A DNA stretch of 64,000 bases from Chitinophagales bacterium (GCA_026129525.1 JAHCHW010000001.1:186001-250000); one strand, 5' to 3'; counted from the first letter of the stretch, positions 47,701 through 63,811 are shown. Notes: generated by a model not told the origin, from the letters alone. Made by a program: numbers and translations.

Positions 47701-49791
47701 ACCACCGGTTACTTGTACTGTAACGGCCCCGTCTGCAAGTCCAAAGCACGATACATTGGTTTGCGATACAGTATCAACAGATATAATGTAGGTATTGTTG
47801 ATTACTGCATTCGATGTATCCACACAACCATTGGCATCAAAAACACTTACTGTATAACTTGCTGCACCTAAACCATTAAATACATTACTTGGCTGAGAAG
47901 GCCCACCATTTAGATTGTAAGTATATGGCGGAGTACCTCCCGAAGCAGTAACGGTAATAGTGCCGTCAAAAACGTTCGCACAACTTGCATCGGTAGTCGA
48001 AGTAGTATGTGCTACTGCTGTTGGCTGACCAATAACAACCGGATTTCCGGGGAAAGTTTGTGTGCAGCCGAACCCGTCAACAACAGCAATGTTATAGTTG
48101 CCCGCACTTACCGTAAATGTGTTGGAAAACTGAGTTGTGGTGCCTCCATTAATTGAATAGCTCAAAGGCGAAACACCACCCGTTGCATTGATAGTAATTG
48201 TTCCATTTCCTCCTCCGAAGCATGAAGGTTGTGAGGTATTTACACTAACAATAGTAATAGAGGGCTGAATTTGCACTAATGCACCACCGGTAAAGCCGCT
48301 TGTGCGTACACATCCGTAAAAATCGCTTATTGAAACAAACGAATAAATAGTGCTGATTGCAGGCGTTACATGTATGGTATCGCCCGTAACCTTACCTGTT
48401 CTGGTGAAGTTACTCACACCATCGGTGTAAGTAATATTAAATGGAGGCGTACCGGTATTAAAGTTTAGCGTTAAAACAGCTGTAGCACCCGGGCAAATTG
48501 TAGTATTTGAAGGAACCATACTTGCATTGGGTTGCGGCTGACCAATAACGGTGATGCTGTTTGAATATGCCGTATTGCCACATCTGTCGGTTGCTTTTCT
48601 TCTGATTACAAATACGCCACCAGCAGGTAAGGTATCGTTTAATACCCAGTTAGGTGTACCAACACCCTGCGGATTGAATGTTGTGCCTCCATCAGTAGAA
48701 ACTTCCCAATCGTAAGTGACTGTTCCGCCATTGATAAAACCGGTTACACCACCGGAAGGGGACCCTGCATTGGTAAATGTTAATGAGATTGGTCCTTGAC
48801 AAATGTTGGTGTTGTTCGCCACTCCGCCTATAGTTCCGCCTGCAAGTGGAGGAACAGCCTGAGGGACAAAACTTACATTGGCTTGATCACTTCCGCATAC
48901 AGCTCTTAATCTGATTTCTACATTATCGGTTGGGCCTAATACATAAGGCGAAGCAAGCGTTGTTGAACCTATACAACAACCTGCGTTAAATATTTGTGTT
49001 CCGTTTACGAAAATTCTAATGTCATCATCGGAATTATTAACATTTATGTTATAGTAACCGCAAGGAAAGCCTGTTCTTCGTGCACGAATAATAAAATTAT
49101 CGTTTGGCACCTCACACCCTACCCACGATGCAGCATCGGAAGGCCGTCCTAACGCACCCCAAGAAGCGGTTGTGTTAAAATTAAGTGCTCCGTCAACATA
49201 ATATCCATAACGGGCATTTAAGTTAGGAATAGTAATATCTGTAGTTGCAAAAGCATCTACAATCCACTGATTGGTTCCTGTTCCCGGGTCGGGGGACGGT
49301 GTACATACCTTATACTGAAGTGTAGTAGAGCCTGCTCCAGACACCCAGTTTTGACAAGCACCATTCCATAAGTGAGTATTTACTCGTAATGTACCGGTAA
49401 ATGTAGAAAACCACTCGGCAGAAGTTGGGCGCGGGCCGGCAGGGCAGGCAATTCCTCCTGACCAACTATCGTTAATTGGTGTTGCCGATACGTTATATGG
49501 AAGTATTGCCGATGTGCTGGATAATGTCATGTCCAAGTTGTATCCCAACACAGTAGAACCTGTATAGCGGAAAGAATAAATATTTCCGGCAGTTACGTTA
49601 AAGTTTACATACGTATCACTTCCCACACCTCCGGGAACGTTTTGCCACGCTCCGGTTGGGGTTTGTGTACCTCCTTGATTAAAGTTACTCAGCCCGCATT
49701 GAGCGTAAAGTTCGTTAGACAAAAAACCTGCCATTACTAAAGTGGCAGAAAAGAGCAATGTACGGCTTACAGAGAATAAAAATTTTACCAT
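44722..49791 (-). CDS. SprB-like secreted repeat protein, 1689 residues, T9SS C-terminal domain
   Basis: The signal peptide is MVKFLFSVSRTLLFSATLVMAG...LYAQ. The N-terminal region up to about residue 500 has beta domains related to those of the 4067-residue protein. Then come about 13 SprB repeats, a PKD-like unit and the C-terminal domain (FIPTAFTPNNDNLND, VFNRWGELMF, GWNGTKDG, DTYVYQ). Its first five and last six repeats correspond in order to those of the giant neighbour (for example ASCANVFDG/ASCSNVFDG and KCYNTPTG/KCFNTPTG), so the two are tandem paralogues. Export by T9SS and surface attachment are expected. Confidence 0.92.
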   Translation of the reverse strand: MVKFLFSVSRTLLFSATLVMAGFLSNELYAQCGLSNFNQGGTQTPTGAWQNVPGGVGSDTYVNFNVTAGNIYSFRYTGSTVLGYNLDMTLSSTSAILPYNVSATPINDSWSGGIACPAGPRPTSAEWFSTFTGTLRVNTHLWNGACQNWVSGAGSTTLQYKVCTPSPDPGTGTNQWIVDAFATTDITIPNLNARYGYYVDGALNFNTTASWGALGRPSDAASWVGCEVPNDNFIIRARRTGFPCGYYNINVNNSDDDIRIFVNGTQIFNAGCCIGSTTLASPYVLGPTDNVEIRLRAVCGSDQANVSFVPQAVPPLAGGTIGGVANNTNICQGPISLTFTNAGSPSGGVTGFINGGTVTYDWEVSTDGGTTFNPQGVGTPNWVLNDTLPAGGVFVIRRKATDRCGNTAYSNSITVIGQPQPNASMVPSNTTICPGATAVLTLNFNTGTPPFNITYTDGVSNFTRTGKVTGDTIHVTPAISTIYSFVSISDFYGCVRTSGFTGGALVQIQPSITIVSVNTSQPSCFGGGNGTITINATGGVSPLSYSINGGTTTQFSNTFTVSAGNYNIAVVDGFGCTQTFPGNPVVIGQPTAVAHTTSTTDASCANVFDGTITVTASGGTPPYTYNLNGGPSQPSNVFNGLGAASYTVSVFDANGCVDTSNAVINNTYIISVDTVSQTNVSCFGLADGAVTVQVTGGIPPYSYSINGITFQSSGTFTGLNAGSYVVVGRDSKGCTEFANVTITQPSQVSISIDSISNLLCYGSATGGIYITPSGGTPGYTFSWTGGTNTEDITNVASGTYNVTVTDSKGCTATNGATISQPLELFLNIAIYSDPLCFGDSTGTIDVTANGGVPPYTYAWSNGSASEDLSHLPGGVYTVTVNDANGCQKTLSQTLTQPTPLVSSITGTNVTCYGFANGAADLTVSGGTSPYFFLWSANFQTSEDVSGLSGGLHSVIITDNNGCQQRDSIFITEPQQLLLNTNVTVVSCFNSTDGAIDLTVTGGTTPYTYQWNNNATTKDLSNLGGGTYCVSVTDANGCSATSCSVISNPSIVSSNFIVKSVLCYGDANGVVDLIPSGGTPPYTYGWSNAATTEDLLGVPAGTYYVTITDSKGCTRIDSATVIQPEPLVTSGFIKNVTCYGDCDGAIDITAYGGTLPYAFAWSTSESTEDIIALCGANYYVTVTDGNGCVAATLYPVLEPPVLGLTLAATNVSCYGGTDGNVAAIPFGGRTPYEYLWNNFSLDSFQVGIPAGTYTVILTDSSGCHISSSIAVTQPTEITITGIVTDVACNGAATGAIDISVTGGVSPYTFSWSNSASTEDLAGLIAGTYTVSVTDANNCLKTATFTVTQAVALFTNVSLSNPVCYGGSNGFISVDVTGGTIPYSYSWNTTPVQTGATATNLKAGTYLLTVTDNGNCSATVSATLTEPAQIEITANGIEAKCYNTPTGSVTATVTGGNPPYVYTLNGVTQQSDSFGNLSPGTYVISVRDVNGCEGTETFVITSPSAVMVDLTAPQSVILAGMTTQLLTNVNSSSPVINYLWQPLDSVIYDFSHCNDPFNCFNPYVQPLYTTVFTVTVMNQDSCYASDTVTIIVENELAAFIPTAFTPNNDNLNDLFTFDILGATAIEVSVFNRWGELMFYNANQTNGTDATDGWNGTKDGKALPNDTYVYQMKITYFDGVVREKSGTITMMR

Positions 49792-49931
49792 GAGGCTTAT
49801 CTTCTTTTAGCTACAGTTTGGTGTTCAATAAAAAATTAAGGAAGTATAGTATCGCTAATGTTCCAAAAATTTGCGGAAAAATACGCTGTACAAGCCAATT
49901 TCAAAAAAATTACGCCATTTTTTTTCAAAAA

Positions 49932-49977
49932 CAAATTGCCGATGTGTTTTGCCATTTATAAACACATCGGCAATTTG
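49932..49977 (-). terminator. terminator with a perfect 18-bp stem
   Basis: CAAATTGCCGATGTGTTT and its complement AAACACATCGGCAATTTG flank a 10-base loop. On the minus strand TTTTTG follows. It lies 20 bases past the stop of the 1666-residue gene and separates it from the 1689-residue gene, which must have its own promoter in the remaining 140 or so bases before 49791. Confidence 0.88.
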
Positions 49978-49996
49978 CTACTTGCTTGGTTCTAAA

Positions 49997-54997
<5,001 letters not shown>

Positions 54998-55037
54998 AGG
55001 AGTATCTTAAGTTTTAGGAGTATGGTAATTGCTGTTT

Positions 55038-55463
55038 CTACTGCTTTTGTAAATAATACACTTCGGTAAATTCGGTGGTAACTCGCTTTATTGTTAGGCT
55101 ATTTCCCTTTAATTCAGCCGAAAAATTTACTTGACCTTCCGCTTTATCATCAGCGTTTTCGTCAGCTAAATACATGGTTAGCTTGTTTCCGCTAAAAGCA
55201 TACTTTACCTTGTAATTGCTTCGGTTCTCCTCATAAGCCACCGTGCCATCGGCATTAAACATCAAGCCATAACCCGAATTATATAAGTCGCACAGGTAAC
55301 AGTTCTCTTTACTAATGCCGCTTGACGGGTTTGACTTTACAAACTCCACATCCGAAATTTTCCATGTACCGGTAATTTCCTGCGCCCATGTAATATGAGC
55401 TATACAAAACAGCATGAGCGTGTAAGCAGTCTTGTTAGTCAGGTTAAACAAATATTTCTTCAT
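55038..55463 (-). CDS. secreted lipocalin-like small protein
   Basis: I start at ATG 55463 (MKKYLFNLTN), which gives a signal peptide ending near ITWAQ. The longer frame from 55538 has no such logic. The mature part, about 115 residues, has GTWKISDVEF, LMFNADGTVAYEE and LTMYLADE, the pattern of small lipocalin-like (META/DUF4488-type) Bacteroidota proteins. It holds a CYLC pair. It is 40 bases from the adhesin start and transcribed towards it. Function is unknown. Confidence 0.7.
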   Translation of the reverse strand: MKKYLFNLTNKTAYTLMLFCIAHITWAQEITGTWKISDVEFVKSNPSSGISKENCYLCDLYNSGYGLMFNADGTVAYEENRSNYKVKYAFSGNKLTMYLADENADDKAEGQVNFSAELKGNSLTIKRVTTEFTEVYYLQKQ

Positions 55464-55538
55464 AAAAAGTATTTCGTGTAAATGTAAAAATGAAACCCAA
55501 ACAAAAACAAAAAACACAGAGACGCAGAAACTTTCCAC

Positions 55539-57636
<2,098 letters not shown>

Positions 57637-57680
57637 TCAGTTTTTACGGTTGACTGTTGTTAACTGACTTATACAAACAG

Positions 57681-57712
57681 AACCCTGCATAGAATGCGGG
57701 GTTTTGTTTTTT
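57681..57712 (+). terminator. rho-independent terminator after gyrB
   Basis: AACCCTGCAT and ATGCGGGGTT pair (one G-T) around an AGA loop, followed by TTGTTTTTT. It lies between the convergent gyrB and fabI genes. Confidence 0.85.
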
Positions 57713-57722
57713 GCTTGGGGCA

Positions 57723-58535
57723 TTACTCTTTCCCAAACTCATTCATCACCGCTTCGCTAACACCAATGTTCGAAAAACCACCATCGTGGTAAAGTGTCTG
57801 CATGGTAACGTAGCGGGTTAAATCGCTGAATAGGGTAATGCAGTAATCGGCACAGTTTTCGGCAGGGGCATTGCCCAAGGGACTCATTTTATCTGCAAAC
57901 CCGAAAAACGAATCGAAGCCTTTTATACCGCTGCCCGCAGTGGTCATAGTGGGCGATTGCGATACCGCATTCACGCGTACTTTTTTTAGGTTGCCATAGT
58001 AATAGCCGAATGAGCGCACAATAGATTCGAGCATGGCTTTGGCATCTGCCATATCGCCATAACCAGGGAAGGCGCGTTGTGCGGCAATGTAGGTAAGTGC
58101 GACTACGCTTCCCCATTCGTTCAGTGCATCGTGTTTAGTGCATACTTGCAAAGTTTTATGCAACGACAGCGCAGAAATATCTATGGTTTTCTGAAACCAC
58201 TCGTAATTAATATCGGTATAGGTTTTTCCTTTACGCACATTAGGCGACATACCAACGGAATGCAACACAAAGTCAAGTTTTCCGCCCAACTGCTCTACCG
58301 ATTGCTGCACCAATTTCTCTAAATCTTCTACCGAGGTGGCATCGGCACCTATTACGGTAGTGTTGCAGTGCTGCGCCAGTTTATTGATTTCGCCCATTCG
58401 CAGTGCAACGGGTGCATTGGTTAAAGTAAACCTGGCTCCCTGCTCGTGTGCTTTGAGCGCTACTTTCCATGCAATGGAGTTTTCGTCCAGGGCACCAAAA
58501 ATTATTCCGCGCTTTCCTTGCAGTAAGTTGTTCAT
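57723..58535 (-). CDS. fabI: enoyl-[acyl-carrier-protein] reductase (NADH)
   Basis: The protein has 270 residues. It catalyses the last reduction of fatty-acid elongation. GALDENSIAW is the FabI-type cofactor loop, LHSVGMSP follows the NAD strand, and the Tyr-x6-Lys pair is in GYGDMADAKA. SQSPTMTTAGSGI matches the substrate-loop region. The length agrees with FabI. Confidence 0.93.
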   Translation of the reverse strand: MNNLLQGKRGIIFGALDENSIAWKVALKAHEQGARFTLTNAPVALRMGEINKLAQHCNTTVIGADATSVEDLEKLVQQSVEQLGGKLDFVLHSVGMSPNVRKGKTYTDINYEWFQKTIDISALSLHKTLQVCTKHDALNEWGSVVALTYIAAQRAFPGYGDMADAKAMLESIVRSFGYYYGNLKKVRVNAVSQSPTMTTAGSGIKGFDSFFGFADKMSPLGNAPAENCADYCITLFSDLTRYVTMQTLYHDGGFSNIGVSEAVMNEFGKE

Positions 58536-58565
58536 GGCAACAATTTTTGCTGGTTAAGAATTTAT

Positions 58566-59306
58566 TTACTCTACGAAAATTTTCCGGAGCAATACACCCT
58601 CTTGGGTATGCAGTTGCAATACATACATACCTTTGCTTACAGCTGATACATCCATATCAAAACTGCTTTTTGCTGCATCAAGGCTTTGACGGTAAACCGT
58701 TCTTCCCTGCAAATCGGCAAGTGTAACAATCGCGTTATTAAACGCAGTTTTCAACTCAACCGTTAGCCGGTCTTTTGCCGGGTTTGGATAAACATTAAAA
58801 CCATCATGTTGTTGGTTAGCAATATTGCTCGGCTCTTCAATTTCACGACAAGGATCTCCGGCTTCAATTACCGTAAGCGTGTATTCGGGCAGTATGCCTA
58901 AGTTTTGCAAATACCCGAACGAGGCATTGCCTTGCGAAGTGTATGCCGTTCCGCTGTATTTGATGGTATAAATACCGGCAGTATCGTTGGTGGTTCCATA
59001 GAAAACGATACAAGCACGTCCCCAAGGATAAAGTATGCATGAATCGGGTGAACACGAATACGTAATACCCGTTGGCAATTGCTGAAAGTTGGTAACCTTT
59101 ATAGAGAAAATATCAATACCGGCAATTTGCGGAGGACAAAAAAACTGCATAACGGCATAATACGGCACTCCGCGCTCCACACAAGGAAGGCTGTCGTTAG
59201 GCGGATTTATCATTTGATAATTGTTGGTATCCACCTCGCAAACTTGTTGCGCTGAAAGTTGAGAGCAAGAACAAACCAAAAAAGCAAAAAGCGTAAAGTA
59301 TTTCAT
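58566..59306 (-). CDS. secreted protein with T9SS type A sorting domain
   Basis: The protein has 246 residues. The signal peptide is MKYFTLFAFLVCSCSQLSAQ. The C-terminal 75 residues are a classic type A sorting domain: NVYPNPAKDRLTVEL, VTLADLQGRTVYRQSL and GMYVLQLHTQEGVLLRKIFVE. The cargo domain between them (about residues 25-160) is Cys- and Pro-containing and I do not recognise it. It should be exported by T9SS and anchored or released. Confidence 0.85.
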   Translation of the reverse strand: MKYFTLFAFLVCSCSQLSAQQVCEVDTNNYQMINPPNDSLPCVERGVPYYAVMQFFCPPQIAGIDIFSIKVTNFQQLPTGITYSCSPDSCILYPWGRACIVFYGTTNDTAGIYTIKYSGTAYTSQGNASFGYLQNLGILPEYTLTVIEAGDPCREIEEPSNIANQQHDGFNVYPNPAKDRLTVELKTAFNNAIVTLADLQGRTVYRQSLDAAKSSFDMDVSAVSKGMYVLQLHTQEGVLLRKIFVE

Positions 59307-59360
59307 TTCAGAAAATTGATGCGGTAAAGAAAGGTAATAAGCAGATAAAACAAAATCATA

Positions 59361-61022
59361 CTACCCCGCCATCATTTCCCTCGCATTTGCCAATGCGGCA
59401 TCGGTAGGTTTTTCGCCACTCAGCATTTTGGCAATTTCCATTACGCGCTCATCAGCCGTTAATTCTTTAATGCGGGTATGGGTTTTGTTGTTGCTGTTTT
59501 CTTTGTAGATATGGAAGTGAACATCGGCCGTGCGGGCAATTTGCGGCAGGTGTGTAATGGCAATTAACTGATGGTGGCGCGATAGCTTTTTCATTATCTC
59601 ACCCACTTTAAGCGCCACTTCGCCCGAAATACCTGCATCAATTTCATCGAAAATGAGCGTAGGCAATGCCACCGCATCGGCTATCAGCGATTTTATGCAA
59701 AGCATCAGGCGAGATAGTTCGCCACCACTTGCTACTTCTTTAATCTCTTGCGGAGCAAAACCCTTGTTAGCGGAAAACAGGAAAGTGATTTGCGACAAAC
59801 CGTTCTCATTTAAATGATGCGGCTCCAGCTTTTTAATATCTACCTTAAACGAAGCATTGGGCATTCCCACTTTAGTGAGTAACACCACTACATTATTCTG
59901 AAATTCGCGCAGCACTTTTTCACGTGAATAGTGTAGTGCATCAGCCAATGCAAGCAACTCGCGGAACTGCTTTTCGAGCAGTGCCTTCAGTTTTTCTATT
60001 TCACCGGAGCCGGAAGTAACACCCGTAACTTTCTCTTCCAGTTCTTGCTGTATGTGCAACAACTCCTCAACCGTGTGTACCTGATGTTTTTTCTGCAAGC
60101 GGTAAATGGTGTTCAGGCGTTGGTTTACTTCTTCCAATCGTTCAGGGTCAAGCAAGGTATTTTCTTGTAGCAATTCAAACTCTGCTTGTATATCTTTCAG
60201 TTCTTCATTAGCGCTTTGCAGTCTTTCAGATAGGGTTTGAATATCCTTATTCAAATTTTTTACCTGACGTAGTTGCACTAGTAACTCGGCAAGTTGGTCG
60301 AGCACCGAAACTTCGCTGCCTTGCATCAGTTGAATAGCAGTTTGCAGCGCCCGTTTAATTTCTTCCACATGGCTAAGCGTGCTTTGCTCGGTTTCTAACT
60401 GTTCTTGCTCACCGGTTTCCAATTTTGCTTCGCTCAGTTCGGTCAGTTGAAAATTCAGATAATCCAATTCGGCAGAAGCCGTTCGGTGTTGCTCCACCAA
60501 ATCCTCTAACTGCCTGAATGACTTTTTGTAAGCAGAAAATCTCTCTATGTATTCGGTGAGTTGATGTTCGTTCTTGGCAAGTGCATCTACTACACCCAAC
60601 TGAAAACCAGCTTTGGTTAACTCCAGCGTTTCGTGCTGGCTGTGCAGGTTTACCAATTTTTCGCCCAGTTGTTTTAAAACATCCAATGTAACAGGCGTAT
60701 CGTTCACAAAAGCTCGCGACTTTCCGTTTTGGTTTATTTCTCTTCGGATAATGGTGTGCGCTTCGTAGTCGAGTTCGTTTTCAGTAAAGAAATTTTTTAA
60801 ACTATAGCCTGTTACATCAAAATCGGCCTCCACTACGCATTTTTCATCGGCATTATAAAGTGTTTTGGTATCAGCCCGCTCACCTAAAATTAAGCCCAAT
60901 GCCCCAAGCAGAATAGATTTTCCGGCACCTGTTTCACCGGTAATTATGTTCATGCGCTCGCCAAACTCAATTTCGAGACGTTCAATAATGGCGTAATTTT
61001 TTATGCTGAGTTTATGGAGCAT
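59361..61022 (-). CDS. recN: DNA repair protein RecN
   Basis: The start at 61022 (MLHKLSIKNYAIIERLEIEF) matches the family better than the frame's first Met at 61040. The SMC-like ATPase has Walker A GETGAGKSIL, long coiled-coil arms (about residues 155-370), the signature ASGGELSRLMLCIKSL and Walker B TLIFDEIDAGISG. About 553 residues is normal. It acts in recombinational repair of double-strand breaks. Confidence 0.95.
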   Translation of the reverse strand: MLHKLSIKNYAIIERLEIEFGERMNIITGETGAGKSILLGALGLILGERADTKTLYNADEKCVVEADFDVTGYSLKNFFTENELDYEAHTIIRREINQNGKSRAFVNDTPVTLDVLKQLGEKLVNLHSQHETLELTKAGFQLGVVDALAKNEHQLTEYIERFSAYKKSFRQLEDLVEQHRTASAELDYLNFQLTELSEAKLETGEQEQLETEQSTLSHVEEIKRALQTAIQLMQGSEVSVLDQLAELLVQLRQVKNLNKDIQTLSERLQSANEELKDIQAEFELLQENTLLDPERLEEVNQRLNTIYRLQKKHQVHTVEELLHIQQELEEKVTGVTSGSGEIEKLKALLEKQFRELLALADALHYSREKVLREFQNNVVVLLTKVGMPNASFKVDIKKLEPHHLNENGLSQITFLFSANKGFAPQEIKEVASGGELSRLMLCIKSLIADAVALPTLIFDEIDAGISGEVALKVGEIMKKLSRHHQLIAITHLPQIARTADVHFHIYKENSNNKTHTRIKELTADERVMEIAKMLSGEKPTDAALANAREMMAG

Positions 61023-61118
61023 GGAAACGAAAGTGAGCATTTAAAATTGAAGGAACAAGCAAATTGTTACCTCCTTGTTTAACCGAAAAATCCGACATTG
61101 CACCAACTTGTTTTAAAA

Positions 61119-61601
61119 ATGGATTTACGTTTTACACCTGCCACTGAACAGGATATACCTCTAATAGTTTCATTAGCTCAAAAAATATGGCGGGCGCATT
61201 ATCCTTCCATCATTTCATCAGAACAAATTGAGTATATGCTTGCTTCTAGATATTCGGAAGATGTCATCAGCAAAAACATGAAGCAAGGTGAGCGGTATTT
61301 TGTTGCCTATCTCAATAGTGAGCCGGTTGCTTATGCCGCTTTTGAAGAAAGAGAGGCAGATAATTTTCTCGGTAAATTTTATGTGGATGTAAGCATACAC
61401 GGAAAAGGAATTGGGAAACAGTTTTTCAATTTCCTTTTAACCCAAAGCAATACTGCCAAGCCTTTTCGTTTGCAGGTAAACCGGCAAAATTTTAAAGCCG
61501 TTAACTTTTACTTTAAAGTGGGATTTGTAATCGAAAGCGTTGGTGATTTCGATATCGGCAACGGTTACTTTATGAACGATTTTGTGATGGCGAGAGCTTA
61601 G
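61119..61601 (+). CDS. GNAT-family N-acetyltransferase
   Basis: The protein has 160 residues from the ATG at 61119 (MDLRFTPATEQDIP). The longer frame would need a TTG at 61098. Motif A is GKFYVDVSIHGKGIGKQFFNFLL, binding acetyl-CoA, and NRQNFKAVNFYFKVGFVIE is the motif B region. The substrate is unknown. It is the only plus-strand gene among minus-strand neighbours here. Confidence 0.85.
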   Translation: MDLRFTPATEQDIPLIVSLAQKIWRAHYPSIISSEQIEYMLASRYSEDVISKNMKQGERYFVAYLNSEPVAYAAFEEREADNFLGKFYVDVSIHGKGIGKQFFNFLLTQSNTAKPFRLQVNRQNFKAVNFYFKVGFVIESVGDFDIGNGYFMNDFVMARA

Positions 61602-61611
61602 TGCTTAAAGG

Positions 61612-61902
61612 TTAATAGAGCAAACTGTCTTTGATGATCTGATAGATTACAAAATTTCTCTTCTCTATTTTAAAGGCAATTACCCAACCCTTATACACAA
61701 TACAACTTAATCCTACCAATGCCAATGATTCATTGTTATACATCGGAAATTTTTTGATATTGTGAAACACCGCATAGCTATCTACGAAATCTAAAAACTT
61801 CACCGCCCATCTTTCTCCCGCACCAAACACATTTACATCATCAATAAACTCTACAATATCGCGGAGAGTATCTTCGGCTGTAGACTTGAAAATTATGTTC
61901 AT
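61612..61902 (-). CDS. ParE/RelE-family toxin
   Basis: The protein has 96 residues. AEDTLRDIVEFI, the small-hydrophobic pattern and the C-terminal strands IAFKIEKRNFVIYQI fit the ParE/RelE fold. The ATG overlaps the stop of the antitoxin frame as ATGA, the usual coupling of such pairs. The target (gyrase or ribosome) cannot be told. Confidence 0.65.
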   Translation of the reverse strand: MNIIFKSTAEDTLRDIVEFIDDVNVFGAGERWAVKFLDFVDSYAVFHNIKKFPMYNNESLALVGLSCIVYKGWVIAFKIEKRNFVIYQIIKDSLLY

Positions 61903-62092
61903 GATGCTTTGCGCCTGTTTCTCTTTTCTGTGAGGTAATCCTTTAAATCGGATAGTACCTTTTTGGCGCTTTTCCCTTACCTGTAGGTTTGCTCAACAAT
62001 TCGTCCAGTTCAGCTTTTGTGGCTTTACGACCAATACCAAACGCCAAATCGTGTGAAGTAAGTTGTTTGTGTTTCTTAGGGAAGTAACTCAT
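61899..62092 (-). CDS. antitoxin partner, apparent frameshift
   Basis: From ATG 62092 (MSYFPKKHKQLTSHDL) the frame runs to PTGKGKA and then strays to a stop at 61943. One more base in the short run at 61970-61973 gives GKSAKKVLSDLKDYLTEKRN, ending at 61899 and overlapping the toxin ATG. The full product would be about 64 residues, right for an antitoxin. The charged helical C-terminus would wrap the toxin. Confidence 0.6.
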
Positions 62093-62203
62093 ATAGCGAA
62101 TATCGGTAAAAAAAGACTTTGCATGGTTTAAACAAGATGCTAAGCCATACACTACTACTACCCATAGCTATAAAACAGAATAGCAACTACACAAATGCAG
62201 AAA

Positions 62204-63130
62204 CTAATTCCTCACTAACTTATCGTACTTCGAAGCATTAGAGGGGTCGGTTCTGCGAAGTACGGTGAGGGCTTTTGCTTTTTCGCCCATATCAGCGCCC
62301 GAAAACACGTTGAGCAATTCATCGCTCTTTGCCTGAAAAAATACGGCAAGTAAAACGGCATTCGGGTTATCGCGCGCTATTTTATCGAGTTTGTCAAGCG
62401 CGTTCATAATGTTTTGGCGGGCAAGTGCGGGTTTTTCGTAAAAATTGTCCATGCCCATAAAATGATACTCGTAAATAGCCTGCTTGTAGCCATCGTATTT
62501 GCTTGCCTGAAGGTTGTTGATTATCCAGTAGCGATTGCGGATGCCATCGAACGGTCGCCAACCGCGCGCATCGTTGGCATTGGTTGGCACGTTGTTCATT
62601 ATCTGCTCTGCCATAGCAAAGTACTTAGCACCACCGCCCTTTGCCATGCTTTCGTAATCTAACCCGATAATCAAATACGCATAAAAACCCAACAACGAAG
62701 TAAGGTTAGAGTTGTACTGCGTAAGGTTAAACTCCAACTGCTGGTTCATGGCGTAGGTAAAAATCCAATCGTTATCAATAAAATTAAAAATCGGTGAGTT
62801 GTATGAACTGTTAAACACCGGGCGCGATGACTGCACCGTTACTCTTGCTTCGTAAATATCCTGCGAAGGCGACTTTTCGAGATTGATGAACATGTTGCAG
62901 TCAATCCGCTCTTCGGGACCAAACTGGTCGGTAGTCCATGCGCGGGTATTCATAAAGTTGTTGAGCGATACCTGCATATTGTCGAAAATGGCGGGGTCAA
63001 CACCGTTTATTCGCTGCCCGTTTACAGTTACCTGGCAGCGTAGTTCCTGTGCTTGTGTATACAATGCAAACGGCACCAACAAAAACAAAAAGGCAATTTT
63101 TTTAAACCAGTATTTCAACAACATGCTCAT
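62204..63130 (-). CDS. porD: PorD-like (DUF4835) protein
   Basis: The protein has 308 residues with an N-terminal signal peptide ending near LYTQA. LRCQVTVNGQRINGVDPAIF and the VARVTVQSSRPVFNSSY-like middle part fit DUF4835, a family named PorD in type IX secretion. Its placement directly after coaBC is common in Bacteroidota. Its ATG overlaps the coaB stop (ATGA). A T9SS role fits the four T9SS-dependent proteins in this window. Family recognition is from memory of the pattern. Confidence 0.8.
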   Translation of the reverse strand: MSMLLKYWFKKIAFLFLLVPFALYTQAQELRCQVTVNGQRINGVDPAIFDNMQVSLNNFMNTRAWTTDQFGPEERIDCNMFINLEKSPSQDIYEARVTVQSSRPVFNSSYNSPIFNFIDNDWIFTYAMNQQLEFNLTQYNSNLTSLLGFYAYLIIGLDYESMAKGGGAKYFAMAEQIMNNVPTNANDARGWRPFDGIRNRYWIINNLQASKYDGYKQAIYEYHFMGMDNFYEKPALARQNIMNALDKLDKIARDNPNAVLLAVFFQAKSDELLNVFSGADMGEKAKALTVLRRTDPSNASKYDKLVRN

Positions 63131-63774
63131 TTTCTTCGGGCAATAATTTTATACACGTAATCGGCTATGTCTTTTGCCACATCGGCTTTAGGCTTCAAAT
63201 CAAATTTAGCCACATTTCCATCTTTATCAATAAAGGTAACTAAGTTGGTATCGTGCCCGAAGCCTGCACCTTGGTGCTGCATGGAATTCAATACAATAAA
63301 ATCCATGTTCTTTCTACGGAGTTTTTCAGTGGCGTTTTTGAATTCATTATCGGTTTCGAGCGCAAAACCCACTACTATCTGTTGAGGAGTTTTCTGCCTT
63401 CCAAGTTCAGCGGCAATGTCTTTGGTTTTAATCATTTCAATAGAAAACGTCTCTTCCTTCTTTTTGATTTTAACGGCACTCACTTGTTTAGGCGTGTAAT
63501 CTGCCACGGCAGCAGCAAACACAATAACATCGCTTTGCTTAAAATATTGCGCGCAGGCTTCAAACATTTGCGCGGCAGTTTGCACGTTTACTTCTTTTAC
63601 CAAAGCATGAGAAGCGTACAAACCGGTTGGACCCTTTACCAACACCACTTCGTTACCGCGGGCGGCAAATTCATCGGCAATGGCAATGCCCATTTTGCCG
63701 GTTGAATGATTTCCGATAAAACGAACAGGGTCTATTGGTTCATAAGTGGGTCCGGCTGTAACAAGTACTTTCAT
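63127..63774 (-). CDS. coaB: phosphopantothenate-cysteine ligase, separate CoaB
   Basis: The protein has 215 residues. VLVTAGPTYEPIDPVRFIGNHS is the CoaB opening, with STGKMGIAIADEF, FAAAVADYTPK and LKKT-like KTKDIAAELG following. It joins cysteine to phosphopantothenate in CoA synthesis. In most bacteria it is fused behind CoaC. Here it begins at its own ATG 37 bases after the CoaC stop, in another frame, with a TAA close upstream. Confidence 0.9.
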   Translation of the reverse strand: MKVLVTAGPTYEPIDPVRFIGNHSTGKMGIAIADEFAARGNEVVLVKGPTGLYASHALVKEVNVQTAAQMFEACAQYFKQSDVIVFAAAVADYTPKQVSAVKIKKKEETFSIEMIKTKDIAAELGRQKTPQQIVVGFALETDNEFKNATEKLRRKNMDFIVLNSMQHQGAGFGHDTNLVTFIDKDGNVAKFDLKPKADVAKDIADYVYKIIARRK

Positions 63775-63811
63775 TGCAGGTTAGCAAAGCGGCAACTACT
63801 ACTTCAGTGCC

